Source: Pterois miles
Taxonomy: Eukaryota > Chordata > Actinopteri > Perciformes > Scorpaenidae
DNA: 64,000 nucleotides
NCBI GenBank assembly: GCA_947000775.1
Contig: CAMQGK010000332.1
Span: 482,501-546,500 of the forward strand
Direction: 5' to 3'
This document shows, piece after piece, positions 1-14,989 of the stretch. The position numbers were made by a program, and so were the translations under genes. The notes beneath the pieces are model-generated. The model had not been told where the DNA came from and ran no database searches. It worked only from the letters and a program-made list of their open reading frames with translations. Position 1 is the stretch's first letter; each line of letters begins with the position of its first letter.

Positions 1-273
1 CATACTATACTGTGACTTTTATCGACATGCTAAATGATGACTTTTATCGACATTTACTATGACATTTTTCGACATACTATACTGACTTTTTTTCGACGTG
101 CTATACGATGACTTTTGTCGACATACTATACTGTGACTTTGGTAAAATACTATACTATGACTTTGGTAAAATAGTATAGGTTGACTTCTTCCGACATACT
201 ACAGTATGACTTTTTTTGACACACTATTACTATATTTCACCATAGTATACTATGACTTTTTTTTACATACATT

Positions 274-300
274 ACTTAAATGTAATAAAAATGTAAGTAA
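274..300. other. Orientation-switch landmark (ACTTAAATG...TGTAAGT)
   Basis: This is a short non-repeat landmark, ACTTAAATG then TAATAAAA then TGTAAGTAATTG, where plus-oriented 25-bp units end and reverse-complement units begin. The ends ACTTA and TAAGT are complementary around an asymmetric centre. The same landmark starts at about 274, 2156, 5450, 10230, 14989, 17792 and 19021. It is always preceded by a TTACTTTATTTC-like segment (more diverged in the first and last copies) and followed by a TATTCTGTAAAAATTGATG-like segment. It defines one end of each inverted block. Confidence 0.8.
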
Positions 301-2703
301 TTGTTTAGTATTTTGTAAAAACTCATGAAAAAAGTCAAAGTATTGTATGTCAAAAAAAGTCAGTATAGTATATGAAAAAAGACAGTATAGTATGTCAAAA
401 GTCATATTATACTATATTGAAAAAATTCATAGTATAGTATGTCGAAAAAAGTAATAGTATTGTATATCGAAAAAAGTCATAGTGTAGTATGTCGAAAAAA
501 AAGTCATAGTGTAGTATGGCGAAAAAAAGACACGGTATACTGTCGAAAAAAAGTCATAGCATAGTATGTCGTAAAAAGTCAGTGTAGTATGGCGGAAAAA
601 AAAGTCATAGTATAGAAAAGCAAAAAAAAGTCAAAGTATAGTATGTCGACATACTATACTATGACTTTTTTCGACATGTACTATGACTTTTTTCGACATG
701 CTACACTATGAATTATTTCACCACTTTTTCCGACATACTATACTATGACTTTTTTCAACATATGATATGATGACTTTTTTTCGACAAACTATACTATGAC
801 TTTTGTCGACATACTATACTATGACTTTTTCGAAATACGATACTTTGTCTGTTTTTGACATACGATACTATTACAGTTTTCGACATACGATATTATGACT
901 TTTTTAAAAATACGATACTATGACTTTTTTCGACATAGTATACTATTAATTTTTTCGACATAGTATACTATGACTTTTTCGACATACGATACTATGACTT
1001 TTTAAAAAATACGATACTATGACTTTTTTCGACATAGTATACTATGAATTTTTTCGACATACTCCTCAATGACTTTTTTCGACATACTATACTATGACTT
1101 TTTAACATACGATACTATGACTTTTTTCGACATAGTAAACTATGAATTTTTTCGACATACTCCTCAATGACTTTTTTCGACATACGATACTATGACTTTT
1201 TTCGACATACTCCTCGACTTTTTTCGACATACTATACTATGACTTTTTGACATACTATACTATGACTTTTTTCGACATACGATACTATGACTTTTTTCGA
1301 CATACTCCTCGATGACTTTTTTCGACATACTATACTATGACTTTTTTCGACATAGTATACTATGAATTTTTTCGACATACTCCTCAATGACTTTTTTCGA
1401 CATACTATACTATGACTTTTTTCGACATACTCCTCGATGACTTTTTTCGACATACTATACTGACTTTTTTCGACATACTCCTCGATGACTTTTTTCGACA
1501 TACTATAATGTGACTTTTTTCGACATACTATAATGTGACTTTTTTCGACATACTATAATGTGACTTTTTTCGACATACTATAATGTGACTTTTTTCGACA
1601 TACTATAATGTGACTTTTTTCAACATACTATAATGTGACTTTTTTCAACATACTATAATGTGACTTTTTTCAACATACTATACTTTGAATTATTTCACCA
1701 CTTTTTTCGACATACTATACTACGACGTTTTTTTCGACATACGATACTATGATTTTTTTCGATAGAGTATACTATAAATTTTGTCGACATGCTATACTGT
1801 GACTTTTCGACATACGATACTATGACTTTTTTTTAAAAATATACTACGACTTTTTTCGACATAGTATACTATGAATTTTTTCGACATAGTATACTATAAT
1901 ATGATTTTTTTTGATATAGTATATTATGAATTTTTTCGACATAGTATACTATACTATGACTTTTATCAACATACTATACTAGGACTTTTTTCAGAATACA
2001 ATACTATGACTTTTTTCGACATACTATACTATGACTTTGGTAAAATACTATACTTTGACTTCTTCCGACATATAGTATAGTATAGTATAGTATGAATTTT
2101 TTGACACATTATTACTTTATTTCAGCATACTATACTGACTTTTTGACATACTATTACTTAAATGTAATAAAAATGTAAGTAATTGTTTATTATTCTGTAA
2201 AAATTGATGAAAAAAGTCAAAGTATTATATGTCGAAAAAAGTCGTAGTATTGTATGTAAAAAAAAAAAGTCAGTATAGTATGTCGAAAAAAGACAGTATA
2301 GTATGTCAAAAAGTCATATAATATTTTATTGAAAAAATTCATGGTAGAGTATGTCGAAAAAAGTAATAGTATTGTATATCGAAAAAAAGTCATAGTATAG
2401 TATGTCGAAAAAAGTCAGAGCATTATATTCCGAAAAAAGTCATAGTATGGTTTGTCGTAAAAAGTCATAGTATTGTACGTCAAAAAAAGTTATAGTATAG
2501 TAGGTCGATAAAAGTCACGGTATACTGTCGAAAAAAGTCATAGTATAGTATGTAGAAAAAAAGGTATTAGTATAGTATGTCGAAAAAAAGTCACAGTATA
2601 CTGTCGAAAAAATTCGTAGTATAGTATGTCGTAAAAAGTGATATTATTTTATGTCGAAAAAAGTCAAAGTATTGTATGTCAAAAAAGTCATAGTATAGTA
2701 TGT

Positions 2704-2751
2704 AAAAAAGTCATAGTATAGTATGTCGACATACTATACTATGACTTTTTT
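2704..2751. other. Perfect 48-bp palindrome at a satellite orientation switch
   Basis: Two 24-bp arms meet at GTCGAC (centre 2727/2728), and I find no mismatch between them. This is where reverse-complement units give way to plus units. Equivalent GTC|GAC centres occur at 647/648, 6125/6126, 10899/10900, 15661/15662 and 19600/19601. A degenerate version (GTTGAC) lies near 18667. The arms are simply the satellite unit and its complement, so the palindrome is the head-to-head junction of the array. Confidence 0.9.
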
Positions 2752-4139
2752 CGACATACTATAATGTGACTTTTTTTCGACAAACTATACTATGACTTTT
2801 TTCGACATACTATACTATGACTTTTGTCGACACACTATACTATGACTTTTTTCGACATACTATGACTTTTTTCGACATACGGTACTATGACTTTTTTCGA
2901 CATACTATACTATGACTTTTGTCGACATACTATACTATGACTTTTTCGAAATACGATACTTTGTCTGTTTTTGACATACGATACTATTACAGTTTTCGAC
3001 ATACGATACTATGACTTTTTTTAAAAATACGATACTGACTTTTTTCGACATAGTATACTATTAATTTTTTCGACATAGTATACTATGACTTTTTTCGACA
3101 TACGATACTATGACTTTTTAAAAAATACGATACTATGACTTTTTTCGACATAGTATACTATTAATTTTTTCGACATACTATACTATAACTTTTTTCGACA
3201 AACTATACTATGAATTTTTTCGACATACTCCTCAATTACTTTTTTCGACATACTATACTATGACTTTTTTTGACATACGATACTATGACTTTTTTCGACA
3301 TACTATACTATGACTTTTTTTGACATACGATACTATGACTTTTTTCGACAAACTATACGATGAATTTTTTCGACATACTCCTCAATGACTTTTTTCGACA
3401 TACTATTCTATGACTTTTTTTGACATACTATACTATGACTTTTTTCAACATACTATACTATGACTTTTTTCGACATATACTATGACTTTTTTCGACATGC
3501 TATGCTGACTTTTTTCAACATATGATATGATAACCTTTTTCGACATACTATAATGTGACTTTTTTTCGACATACTATACTATGACTTTTTTCGACATACT
3601 ATACTATGACTTTTGTCGACACACTATACTATGACTTTTTTCGACATACTATGACTTTTTTCGACACACGATACTATGACTTTTTTCGACACACTATACT
3701 ATGACTTTTTTCGACATACTATGACTTTTTTTCGACATACTATACTATGACTTTTTTCGACATACTATACTATGACTTTTTCGAAATACGATACTTTGTC
3801 TGTTTTTGACATACGATACTATTACAGTTTTCGACATAGTATACTATGACTTTTTTCGACATACTATACTATGACTTTTTTCGACATACGATACTTTGTC
3901 TGTTTTTTGACATAGGATACTATTACAGTTTTCGACATACGAATACTTTTTTGATACTATGACTTGAATTTTTTTTAAAAATACGATACTATGACTTTTT
4001 TCGACATACTATACTATGACTTTTTTCGACATACTATACTATGACTTTTTTCGACATACGATACTATGACTTTTTCGACATACTATACTATGAATTTTTT
4101 TTTTTCGACATACTATGACTTTTTTCGACTACACTATGA

Positions 4140-4470
4140 CTTTTTTCGACATACATACTGTGACTGTTTTTCGACATACGATACTATTTTTTTGACATAC
4201 ATATATAAATTTTTAAAAATACATAATGAATTTTAAAAATATAATAATTATTAAATTACTTTACAAAAAAAAATACGATACTATGACTTTTTAGAAATAC
4301 ATACTATGTTTTTCGACATACTATACTATGACTTTTTTTGACATACTATACTATGACTTTTTTCGAAAAAATATAATTTATTTTTTAAAATAAAATATTT
4401 AAATTTTTTTAAAATATTAAAATATACTTTTTTTAAAAATATAAAAAAAAAAAAAAAATACGATGACTTT
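4140..4470. other. Degenerate AT-only stretch inside the satellite
   Basis: Here the 25-bp periodicity collapses into irregular A/T runs (for example ATTTTTAAAAATACATAATG) before normal units resume near 4460. The other satellite copies do not contain an equivalent. It may be a locally decayed region or a consensus error in a hard-to-read repeat. Confidence 0.6.
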
Positions 4471-5183
4471 TTTCGACATGCTATACTATGACTTTTTTCA
4501 ACATACTATACGATGACTTTTTTCGACATACTATACTTTGAATTATTTCACCACTTTTTTCGACATACTATACTATGAATTTTTTTCGACACACGATACT
4601 ATGACTTTTTTCGACATACTATACTATGACTTTTTTCGACATACTATACTATGACTTTTTTTTTGACATACTATACGATGACTTTTTTCGACATGCTATA
4701 CTATGACTTTTTTTTTTCGACATACGATACTATGACTTTTTTCGACATAGTATACTATAAATTTTGTCGACATACTATACTGTGACTTTTCGACATACTA
4801 TATTATGACTTTTTCTGACATACTATACTATGACTTTTGTCGACATACTATACTATGACTTTTTTCGACATACTATGAATTTTTTCGACATACTATGACT
4901 GTTTTCGACATATTATGACTTTTTTCGACATACGATACCATGACTTTTTTTGACATAGTATAATATGAATTTTTTCGACATACTCCACTATGACTTTTTT
5001 TGACATAGTGTAATATGAATTTTTTCGACATACTCCACTATGACTTTTTTCGACATACTATACTATGACTTTTTTCGACATACTATGCTATGACTTTTTT
5101 CGATAGAGTATACTATAAATTTTGTCGACATGCTATACTGTGACTTTTCGACATACGATACTATGACTTTTATTAAAAATATG

Positions 5184-5206
5184 ATATATATATATATATA
5201 TATATA
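5184..5206. repeat. (AT)n microsatellite
   Basis: A run of AT dinucleotides interrupts a unit whose counterparts near 1835 and 9985 lack it, so it is a private expansion of this copy. Confidence 0.85.
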
Positions 5207-5449
5207 ATATACTACGACTTTTTTCGACATAGTATACTATGAATTTTTTCGACATAGTATACTATACTATGATTTTTTTTTGATATAGTATACTGTTAAT
5301 TTTTTCGACATCGTATACTATACTATGACTTTGGTAAAATACTATACTTTGACTTCTTCCGACATATAGTATGGTATAGTAGAGTATGAATTTTTTGACA
5401 CACTATTACTTTATTTCAGCATACTATACTGACTTTTTGACATACTATT

Positions 5450-8400
5450 ACTTAAATGTAATAAAAATGTAAGTAATTGTTTATTATTCTGTAAAAATTG
5501 ATGAAAAAAGTCAAAGTATTATATGTCGAAAAAAGTCGTAGTATTGTATGTAAAAAAAAAGTCAGTATAGTATGTCGAAAAAAGACAGTATAGTATGTCA
5601 AAAAGTCATATAATAGTTTATTGAAAAAAATTCATGGTAGAGTATGTCGAAAAAAGTAATAGTATTGTATATCGAAAAAAAAGTCATAGTATAGTATGGT
5701 GAGAAAAAGTCATAGTATAGTATGTCGAAAAAAGTCAGAGCATTATATTCCGAAAAAAGTCATAGTATGGTTTGTCGTAAAAAGTCATAGTATTGTACGT
5801 CAAAAAAAGTTATAGTATAGTAGGTCGATAAAAGTCACGGTATACTGTCGAAAAAAGTCATAGTATAGTATGTAGAAAAAAGTCAGTTTCGTATGGCGAA
5901 AAAAAAAGTCACAGTATAGTATGTTGAAAAAAAGGTATTAGTATAGTATGTCGAAAAAAAAGTCACAGTATACTGTCGAAAAAAATTCGTAGTATAGTAT
6001 GTCGTAAAAAGTGATATTATTTTATGTCGGAAAAAGTCAAAGTATTGTATGTCAAAAAAGTCATAGTATAGTATGTAAAAAAGTCATAGTATAGCATAGC
6101 AAAAAAAGTAAAAGTATAGTATGTCGACATACTATACTATGACTTTTTTCGACATATACTATGACTTTTTTCGACATGCTATGCTGACTTTTTTCAACAT
6201 GATATGATGACTTTTTTTCGACATACTATAATGTGACTTTTTTTTTTCGACAAACTATACTATGACTTTTTTCGACATACTATACTTTGAATTATTTCAC
6301 CACTTTTTTCGACATACTATACTATGACTTTTTTCGACACACGATACTATGACTTTTTCGAAATACGATACTTTGTCTGTTTTTGACATACGATACTATT
6401 ACAGTTTTCGACATAGCATACTATGACTTTTTTGACATACCATACTATGACTTTTTTCGACATACTACACTATGACTTTTTTCGACACACTATACTATGA
6501 ATTTTTTCGACATACTCCTCGATCACTTTTTTCGACATACTATACTATGACTTTTTTCGACATACGATACTTTGTCTGTTTTTTGACATAGGATACTATT
6601 ACAGTTTTCGACATACGATACTATGACTTTTTTAAAAATACGATACTATGAATTTTTTCGACATAGTATACTATACTATGACTTTTTTCGACATACTATA
6701 CTATGACTTTGTTCGACATAGATTACTATGACTTTTTTCAACATACTATACTATGACTTTTATCAACATAGTATACTAGGATTTTTTTCAGAATACTATA
6801 CTATGACTTTTTTCGATATACGATATGATGACTTTTTTTGACATATTATACTATGACCTTTTTCGACATACTATACTGTGACTTTTTGTCGACATACTAT
6901 ACTATGACTTTTTTCGACATACTATACTGTGACTTTTTTCAACATACTATAATGTGACTTTTTTTTCAACATACTATACTATGACTTTTTTCGACATACT
7001 ATACTACGACTTTTTTCGACATACGATACTATGACTTTTTTCGACATAGTATACTATAAATTTTGTCGACATAGTATACTATAAATTTTGTCGACATACT
7101 ATACTGTGACTTTTCGACATACTATACTATGACTTTTTCTGACATACTATACTATGACTTTTTTCGACACACTATGACTTTTTTCGACATACGATACTAT
7201 GACTTTTTTCGACATACTCCACTATAACTTTTTTCGACATCGTATAATATGAATTTTTTCGACATACTCCACTATGACTTTTTTTGACATACTATACTAT
7301 GACTTTTTTCGACATGCTATACTATGACTTTTTTCGACATAGTATACTATAAATTTTGTCGACATAGTATACTATAAATTTTGTCGACATACTATACTGT
7401 GACTTTTCGACATACTATACTATGACTTTTTCTGACATACTATACTATGACTTTTTTCGACACACTATGACTTTTTTCGACATACGATACTATGACTTTT
7501 TTCGACATACTCCACTATAACTTTTTTCGACATCGTATAATATGAATTTTTTCGACATACTCCACTATGACTTTTTTTGACATACTATACGATGACTTTT
7601 TTTGACATACTATACTATGAGTTTTTTTCGACATACGATACTATGACTTTTTTCGACATACTATACTATGAGTTTTTTTCGACATACGATACTATGACTT
7701 TTTTCGACATACTATACTATGACTTTTTTCAACATACTATACTATGACTTTTTCGAAATACGATACTTTGTCTGTTTTTGACATACGATACTATTACAGT
7801 TTTCGACATAGTATACTATGACTTTTTTGACATACCATACTATGACTTTTTTCGACATACTATACTATGACTTTTTTCGACATATGATACTATGACTTTT
7901 TTCGACATACTATACTATGAATTTTTTCGACATACTCCTCGATGACTTTTTTCGACATACTATACTATGAATTTTTTTCGACATACTCCTCGATGACTTT
8001 TTTCGACATACGATACTTTGTCTGTTTTTTGACATAGGATACTATTACAGTTTTCGACATACGATACTATGACTTTTTTAAAAATACGATACTATGAATT
8101 TTTTCGACATAGTATACTATACTATGACTTTTTTCGACATACTATACTATGACTTTTTTCGACATACTATACTATGACTTTTTTCGACATACGATACTAT
8201 GACTTTTTCGACATACTATACTATGAATTTTTTCGACATACTCCTCGATGACTTTTTTCGACATACTATACTATGACTTTTTTCGACATACGATACTTTG
8301 TCTGTTTTTTGACATAGGATACTATTACAGTTTTCGACATACGATACTATGACTTTTTTAAAAATACGATACAATGAATTTTTTCGACATAGTATACTAT

Positions 8401-10230
8401 ACTATGACTTTTTTCGACATATTATACTATGACTTTTTTCAACATACTATACTATGACTTTTTTCGACATACGATACTATGACTTTTTCGACATACTATA
8501 CTATGAATTTTTTCGACATACTCCTCGATGACTTTTTTCGACATACGATACTTTGTCTGTTTTTTGACATAGGATACTATTACAGTTTTCGACATACGAT
8601 ACTATGACTTTTTTAAAAATACGATACAATGAATTTTTTCGACATAGTATACTATACTATGACTTTTTTCGACATACTATACTATGACTTTTTTCGACAT
8701 ACTATACTATGACTTTTTTCAACATACTATACTATGACTTTTATCAACATACTATACTAGGATTTTTTTCAGAATACTATACTATGACTTTTTTCGATAT
8801 ACGATATGATGACTTTTTTTGACATATTATACTATGACCTTTTTCGACATACTATACTGTGACTTTTTGTCGACATACTATACTATGACTTTTTTCGACA
8901 TACTATACTGTGACTTTTTTCGACATACGATATGATGACTTTTTTCAACATACTATGATGTGACTTTTTTTCAACATACTATACTATGACTTTTTTCGAC
9001 ATACTATACTCTGAATTATTTCACCACTTTTTTCGACATACTATACTACGACTTTTTTCGACATACGATACTATGACTTTTTTCGACATAGTATACTATA
9101 AATTTTGTCGACATAGTATACTATAAATTTTGTCGACATACTATACTGTGACTTTTCGACATACTATACTATGACTTTTTCTGACATACTATACTATGAC
9201 TTTTTTCGACATACTATACTATTACTTTTTTTCGACATACTATACTATGACTTTTTTCGACACACTATGACTTTTTTCGACACACTATGACTTTTTTCGA
9301 CATACTTTGACTGTTTTCGACATACTATGACTTTTTTTGACATACGATACTATGACTTTTTTCGACATACTATACTATGACTTTTTTTGACATACTATAC
9401 GATGACTTTTTTTCGACATGCTATACTATGACTTTTTTCAACATACTATACGATGACTTTTTTCGACATACTATACTTTGAATTATTTCACCACTTTTTT
9501 CGACATACTATACTATGAGTTTTTTTCGACACACGATACTATGACTTTTTTCGACATAGTATACTATAAATTTTGTCGACATACTATACTGTGACTTTTC
9601 GACATACTATATTATGACTTTTTCTGACATACTATACTATGACTTTTGTCGACATACTATACTATGACTTTTTTCGACATACTATGAATTTTTTCGACAT
9701 ACTATGACTGTTTTCGACATATTATGACTTTTTTCGACATACGATACCATGACTTTTTTTGACATAGTATAATATGAATTTTTTCGACATACTCCACTAT
9801 GTATTTTTTTGACATAGTGTAATATGAATTTTTTCGACATACTCCACTATGACTTTTTTCGACATACTATACTATGAATTTTTTCGACATACTATACTAT
9901 GACTTTTTTCGATAGAGTATACTATAAATTTTGTCGACATGCTATACTGTGACTTTTCGACATACGATACTATGACTTTTATTAAAAATATACTACGACT
10001 TTTTTCGACATAGTATACTATGAATTTTTTCGACATAGTATACTATACTATGATTTTTTTTGATATAGTATACTATTAATTTTTTCGACATCGTATACTA
10101 TACTATGACTTTGGTAAAATACTATACTTTGACTTCTTCCGACATATAGTATGGTATAGTAGAGTATGAATTTTTTGACACACTATTACTTTATTTCAGC
10201 ATACTATACTGACTTTTTGACATACTATTA
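5450..10230. repeat. Higher-order satellite block, copy 1 (about 4.78 kb)
   Basis: This block runs from one ACTTAAATG landmark to the next. It contains a reverse-complement segment, the GTCGAC palindrome at 6125 and a 4.1-kb plus segment. The order of unit variants matches the next block closely, for example the paired GTATACTATAAATTTTGTC units at 7050-7140 and the TTTGTCTG units at 8000-8600. Confidence 0.85.
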
Positions 10231-13200
10231 CTTAAATGTAATAAAAATGTAAGTAATTGTTTATTATTCTGTAAAAATTGATGAAAAAAGTCAAAGTATT
10301 ATATGTCGAAAAAAGTCGTAGTATTGTATGTAAAAAAAAGTATAGTATGTCGAAAAAAGACAGTATAGTATGTCAAAAAGTCATATAATAGTTTATTGAA
10401 AAAATTCATGGTAGAGTATGTCGAAAAAAAGTAATAGTATTGTATATCGAAAAAAAAGTCATAGTATAGTATGGCGAGAAAAAGTCATAGTATAGTATGT
10501 CGAAAAAAGTCAGAGCATTATATTCCGAAAAAAGTCATAGTATGGTTTGTCGTAAAAAGTCATAGTATTGTACGTCAAAAAAAGTTATAGTATAGTAGGT
10601 CGATAAAAGTCACGGTATACTGTCGAAAAAAGTCATAGTATAGTATGTTGAAAAAAGTCAGTTTCGTATGGCGAAAAAAAAAGTCACAGTATAGTATGTT
10701 GAAAAAAAGGTATTAGTATAGTATGTCGAAAAAAAAGTCACAGTATACTGTCGAAAAAATTCGTAGTATAGTATGTCGTAAAAAGTGATATTATTTTATG
10801 TCGGAAAAAGTCAAAGTATTGTATGTCAAAAAAGTCATAGTATAGTATGTAAAAAAGTCATAGTATAGCATAGCAAAAAAAGTAAAAGTATAGTATGTCG
10901 ACATACTATACTATGACTTTTTTCGACATATACTATGACTTTTTTCGACATGCTATGCTGACTTTTTTCAACATATGATATGATGACTTTTTTCGACATA
11001 CTATAATGTGACTTTTTTTCGACAAACTATACTATGACTTTTTTCGACATACTACACTTTGAATTATTTCACCACTTTTTTCGACATACTACACTATGAC
11101 TTTTTTCGACATACTATGACTTTTTTCGACACACGATACTATGACTTTTTCGAAATACGATACTTTGTCTGTTTTTGACATACGATACTATTACAGTTTT
11201 CGACATAGCATACTATGACTTTTTTGACATACCATACTATGACTTTTTTCGACATACTACACTATGACTTTTTTCGACATACTATACTATGAATTTTTTC
11301 GACATACTCCTCGATCACTTTTTTCGACATACTATACTATGACTTTTTTCGACATACGATACTTTGTCTGTTTTTTGACATAGGATACTATTACAGTTTT
11401 CGACATACGATACTATGACTTTTTTAAAAATACGATACTATGAATTTTTTCGACATAGTATACTATACTATGACTTTTTTCGACATACTATACTATGACT
11501 TTGTTCGACATAGATTACTATGACTTTTTTCAACATACTATACTATGACTTTTATCAACATAGTATACTAGGATTTTTTTTCAGAATACTATACTATGAC
11601 TTTTTTCGATATACGATATGATGACTTTTTTTGACATATTATACTATGACCTTTTTCGACATACTATACTGTGACTTTTTGTCGACATACTATACTATGA
11701 CTTTTTTCGACATACTATACTGTGACTTTTTTCAACATACTATAATGTGACTTTTTTTTTCAACATACTATACTATGACTTTTTTCGACATACTATACTA
11801 CGACTTTTTTCGACATACGATACTATGACTTTTTTCGACATAGTATACTATAAATTTTGTCGACATAGTATACTATAAATTTTGTCGACATACTATACTA
11901 TGACTTTTTCTGACATACTATACTATGACTTTTTTCGACACACTATGACTTTTTTCGACATACGATACTATGACTTTTTTCGACATACTCCACTATAACT
12001 TTTTTCGACATCGTATAATATGAATTTTTTCGACATACTCCACTATGACTTTTTTTGACATACTATACTATGACTTTTTTCGACATGCTATACTATGACT
12101 TTTTTCGACATAGTATACTATAAATTTTGTCGACATAGTATACTATAAATTTTGTCGACATACTATACTGTGACTTTTCGACATACTATACTATGACTTT
12201 TTCTGACATACTATATTATGACTTTTTTCGACACACTATGACTTTTTTCGGATACTATGACTTTTTTCGACATACTCCACTATAACTTTTTTCGACATCG
12301 TATAATATGAATTTTTTCGACATACTCCACTATGACTTTTTTTGACATACTATACGATGACTTTTTTCGACATACTATACTATGAGTTTTTTTCGACATA
12401 CGATACTATGACTTTTTTCGACATACTATACTATGAGTTTTTTTCGACATACGATACTATGACTTTTTTCGACATACTATACTATGACTTTTTTCAACAT
12501 ACTATACTATGACTTTTTCGAAATACGATACTTTGTCTGTTTTTGACATACGATACTATTACAGTTTTCGACATAGTATACTATGACTTTTTTGACATAC
12601 CATACTATGACTTTTTTCGACATACTATACTATGACTTTTTTCGACATATGATACTATGACTTTTTTCGACATACTATACTATGAATTTTTTCGACATAC
12701 TCCTCGATGACTTTTTTCGACATACTATACTATGACTTTTTTCGACATACGATACTTTGTCTGTTTTTTGACATAGGATACTATTACAGTTTTCGACATA
12801 CGATACTATGACTTTTTTAAAAATACGATACTATGAATTTTTTCGACATAGTATACTATACTATGACTTTTTTCGACATACTATACTATGACTTTTTTCG
12901 ACATACTATACTATGACTTTTTTCGACATACGATACTATGACTTTTTCGACATACTATACTATGAATTTTTTCGACATACTCCTCGATGACTTTTTTCGA
13001 CATACTATACTATGACTTTTTTCGACATACGATACTTTGTCTGTTTTTTGACATAGGATACTATTACAGTTTTCGACATACGATACTATGACTTTTTTAA
13101 AAATACGATACAATGAATTTTTTCGACATAGTATACTATACTATGACTTTTTTCGACATATTATACTATGACTTTTTTCAACATACTATACTATGACTTT

Positions 13201-14989
13201 TTTCGACATACGATACTATGACTTTTTCGACATACTATACTATGAATTTTTTCGACATACTCCTCGATGACTTTTTTCGACATACGATACTTTGTCTGTT
13301 TTTTGACATAGGATACTATTACAGTTTTCGACATACGATACTATGACTTTTTTAAAAATACGATACAATGAATTTTTTCGACATAGTATACTATACTATG
13401 ACTTTTTTCGACATACTATACTATGACTTTTTTCGACATACTATACTATGACTTTTTTCAACATACTATACTATGACTTTTATCAACATACTATACTAGG
13501 ATTTTTTTCAGAATACTATACTATGACTTTTTTCGATATACGATATGATGACTTTTTTTGACATATTATACTATGACCTTTTTCGACATACTATACTGTG
13601 ACTTTTTGTCGACATACTATACTATGACTTTTTTCGACATACTATACTGTGACTTTTTTCGACATACGATATGATGACTTTTTTCAACATACTATGATGT
13701 GACTTTTTTTCAACATACTATACTATGACTTTTTTCGACATACTATACTCTGAATTATTTCACCACTTTTTTCGACATACTATACTACGACTTTTTTCGA
13801 CATACGATACTATGACTTTTTTCGACATAGTATACTATAAATTTTGTCGACATAGTATACTATAAATTTTGTCGACATACTATACTGTGACTTTTCGACA
13901 TACTATACTATGACTTTTTCTGACATACTATACTATGACTTTTTTCGACATACTATACTATTACTTTTTTCGACATACTATACTATGACTTTTTTCGACA
14001 CACTATGACTTTTTTCGACACACTATGACTTTTTTCGACATACTTTGACTGTTTTCGACATACTATGACTTTTTTTGACATACGATACTATGACTTTTTT
14101 CGACATACTATACTATGACTTTTTTTGACATACTATACGATGACTTTTTTCGACATGCTATACTATGACTTTTTTCAACATACTATACGATGACTTTTTT
14201 CGACATACTATACTTTGAATTATTTCACCACTTTTTTCGACATACTATACTATGAGTTTTTTTCGACACACGATAATATGACTTTTTTCGACATACGATA
14301 CTATGACTTTTTTCGACATAGTATACTATAAATTTTGTCGACATACTATACTGTGACTTTTCGACATACTATATTATGACTTTTTCTGACATACTATACT
14401 ATGACTTTTGTCGACATACTATACTATGACTTTTTTCGACATACTATGAATTTTTTCGACATACTATGACTGTTTTCGACATATGACTTTTTTCGACATA
14501 CGATACCATGACTTTTTTTGACATAGTATAATATGAATTTTTTCGACATACTCCACTATGACTTTTTTTGATATAGTGTAATATGAATTTTTTCGACATA
14601 CTCCACTATGACTTTTTTCGACATACTATACTATGATTTTTTTCGACATACTATACTATGACTTTTTTCGATAGAGTATACTATAAATTTTGTCGACATG
14701 CTATACTGTGACTTTTCGACATACGATACTATGACTTTTATTAAAAATATACTACGACTTTTTTCGACATAGTATACTATGAATTTTTTCGACATAGTAT
14801 ACTATACTATGATTTTTTTTGATATAGTATACTATTAATTTTTTCGACATCGTATACTATACTATGACTTTGGTAAAATACTATACTTTGACTTCTTCCG
14901 ACATATAGTATGGTATAGTAGAGTATGAATTTTTTGACACACTATTACTTTATTTCAGCATACTATACTGACTTTTTGACATACTATTA
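10230..14989. repeat. Higher-order satellite block, copy 2 (about 4.76 kb)
   Basis: Near-duplicate of the preceding block. The palindrome centre is at 10899, and the same sequence of variant units follows with only small indels (poly-A/T length changes, one dropped half-unit near 12250). The two blocks differ in length by about 20 bp. Confidence 0.85.
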
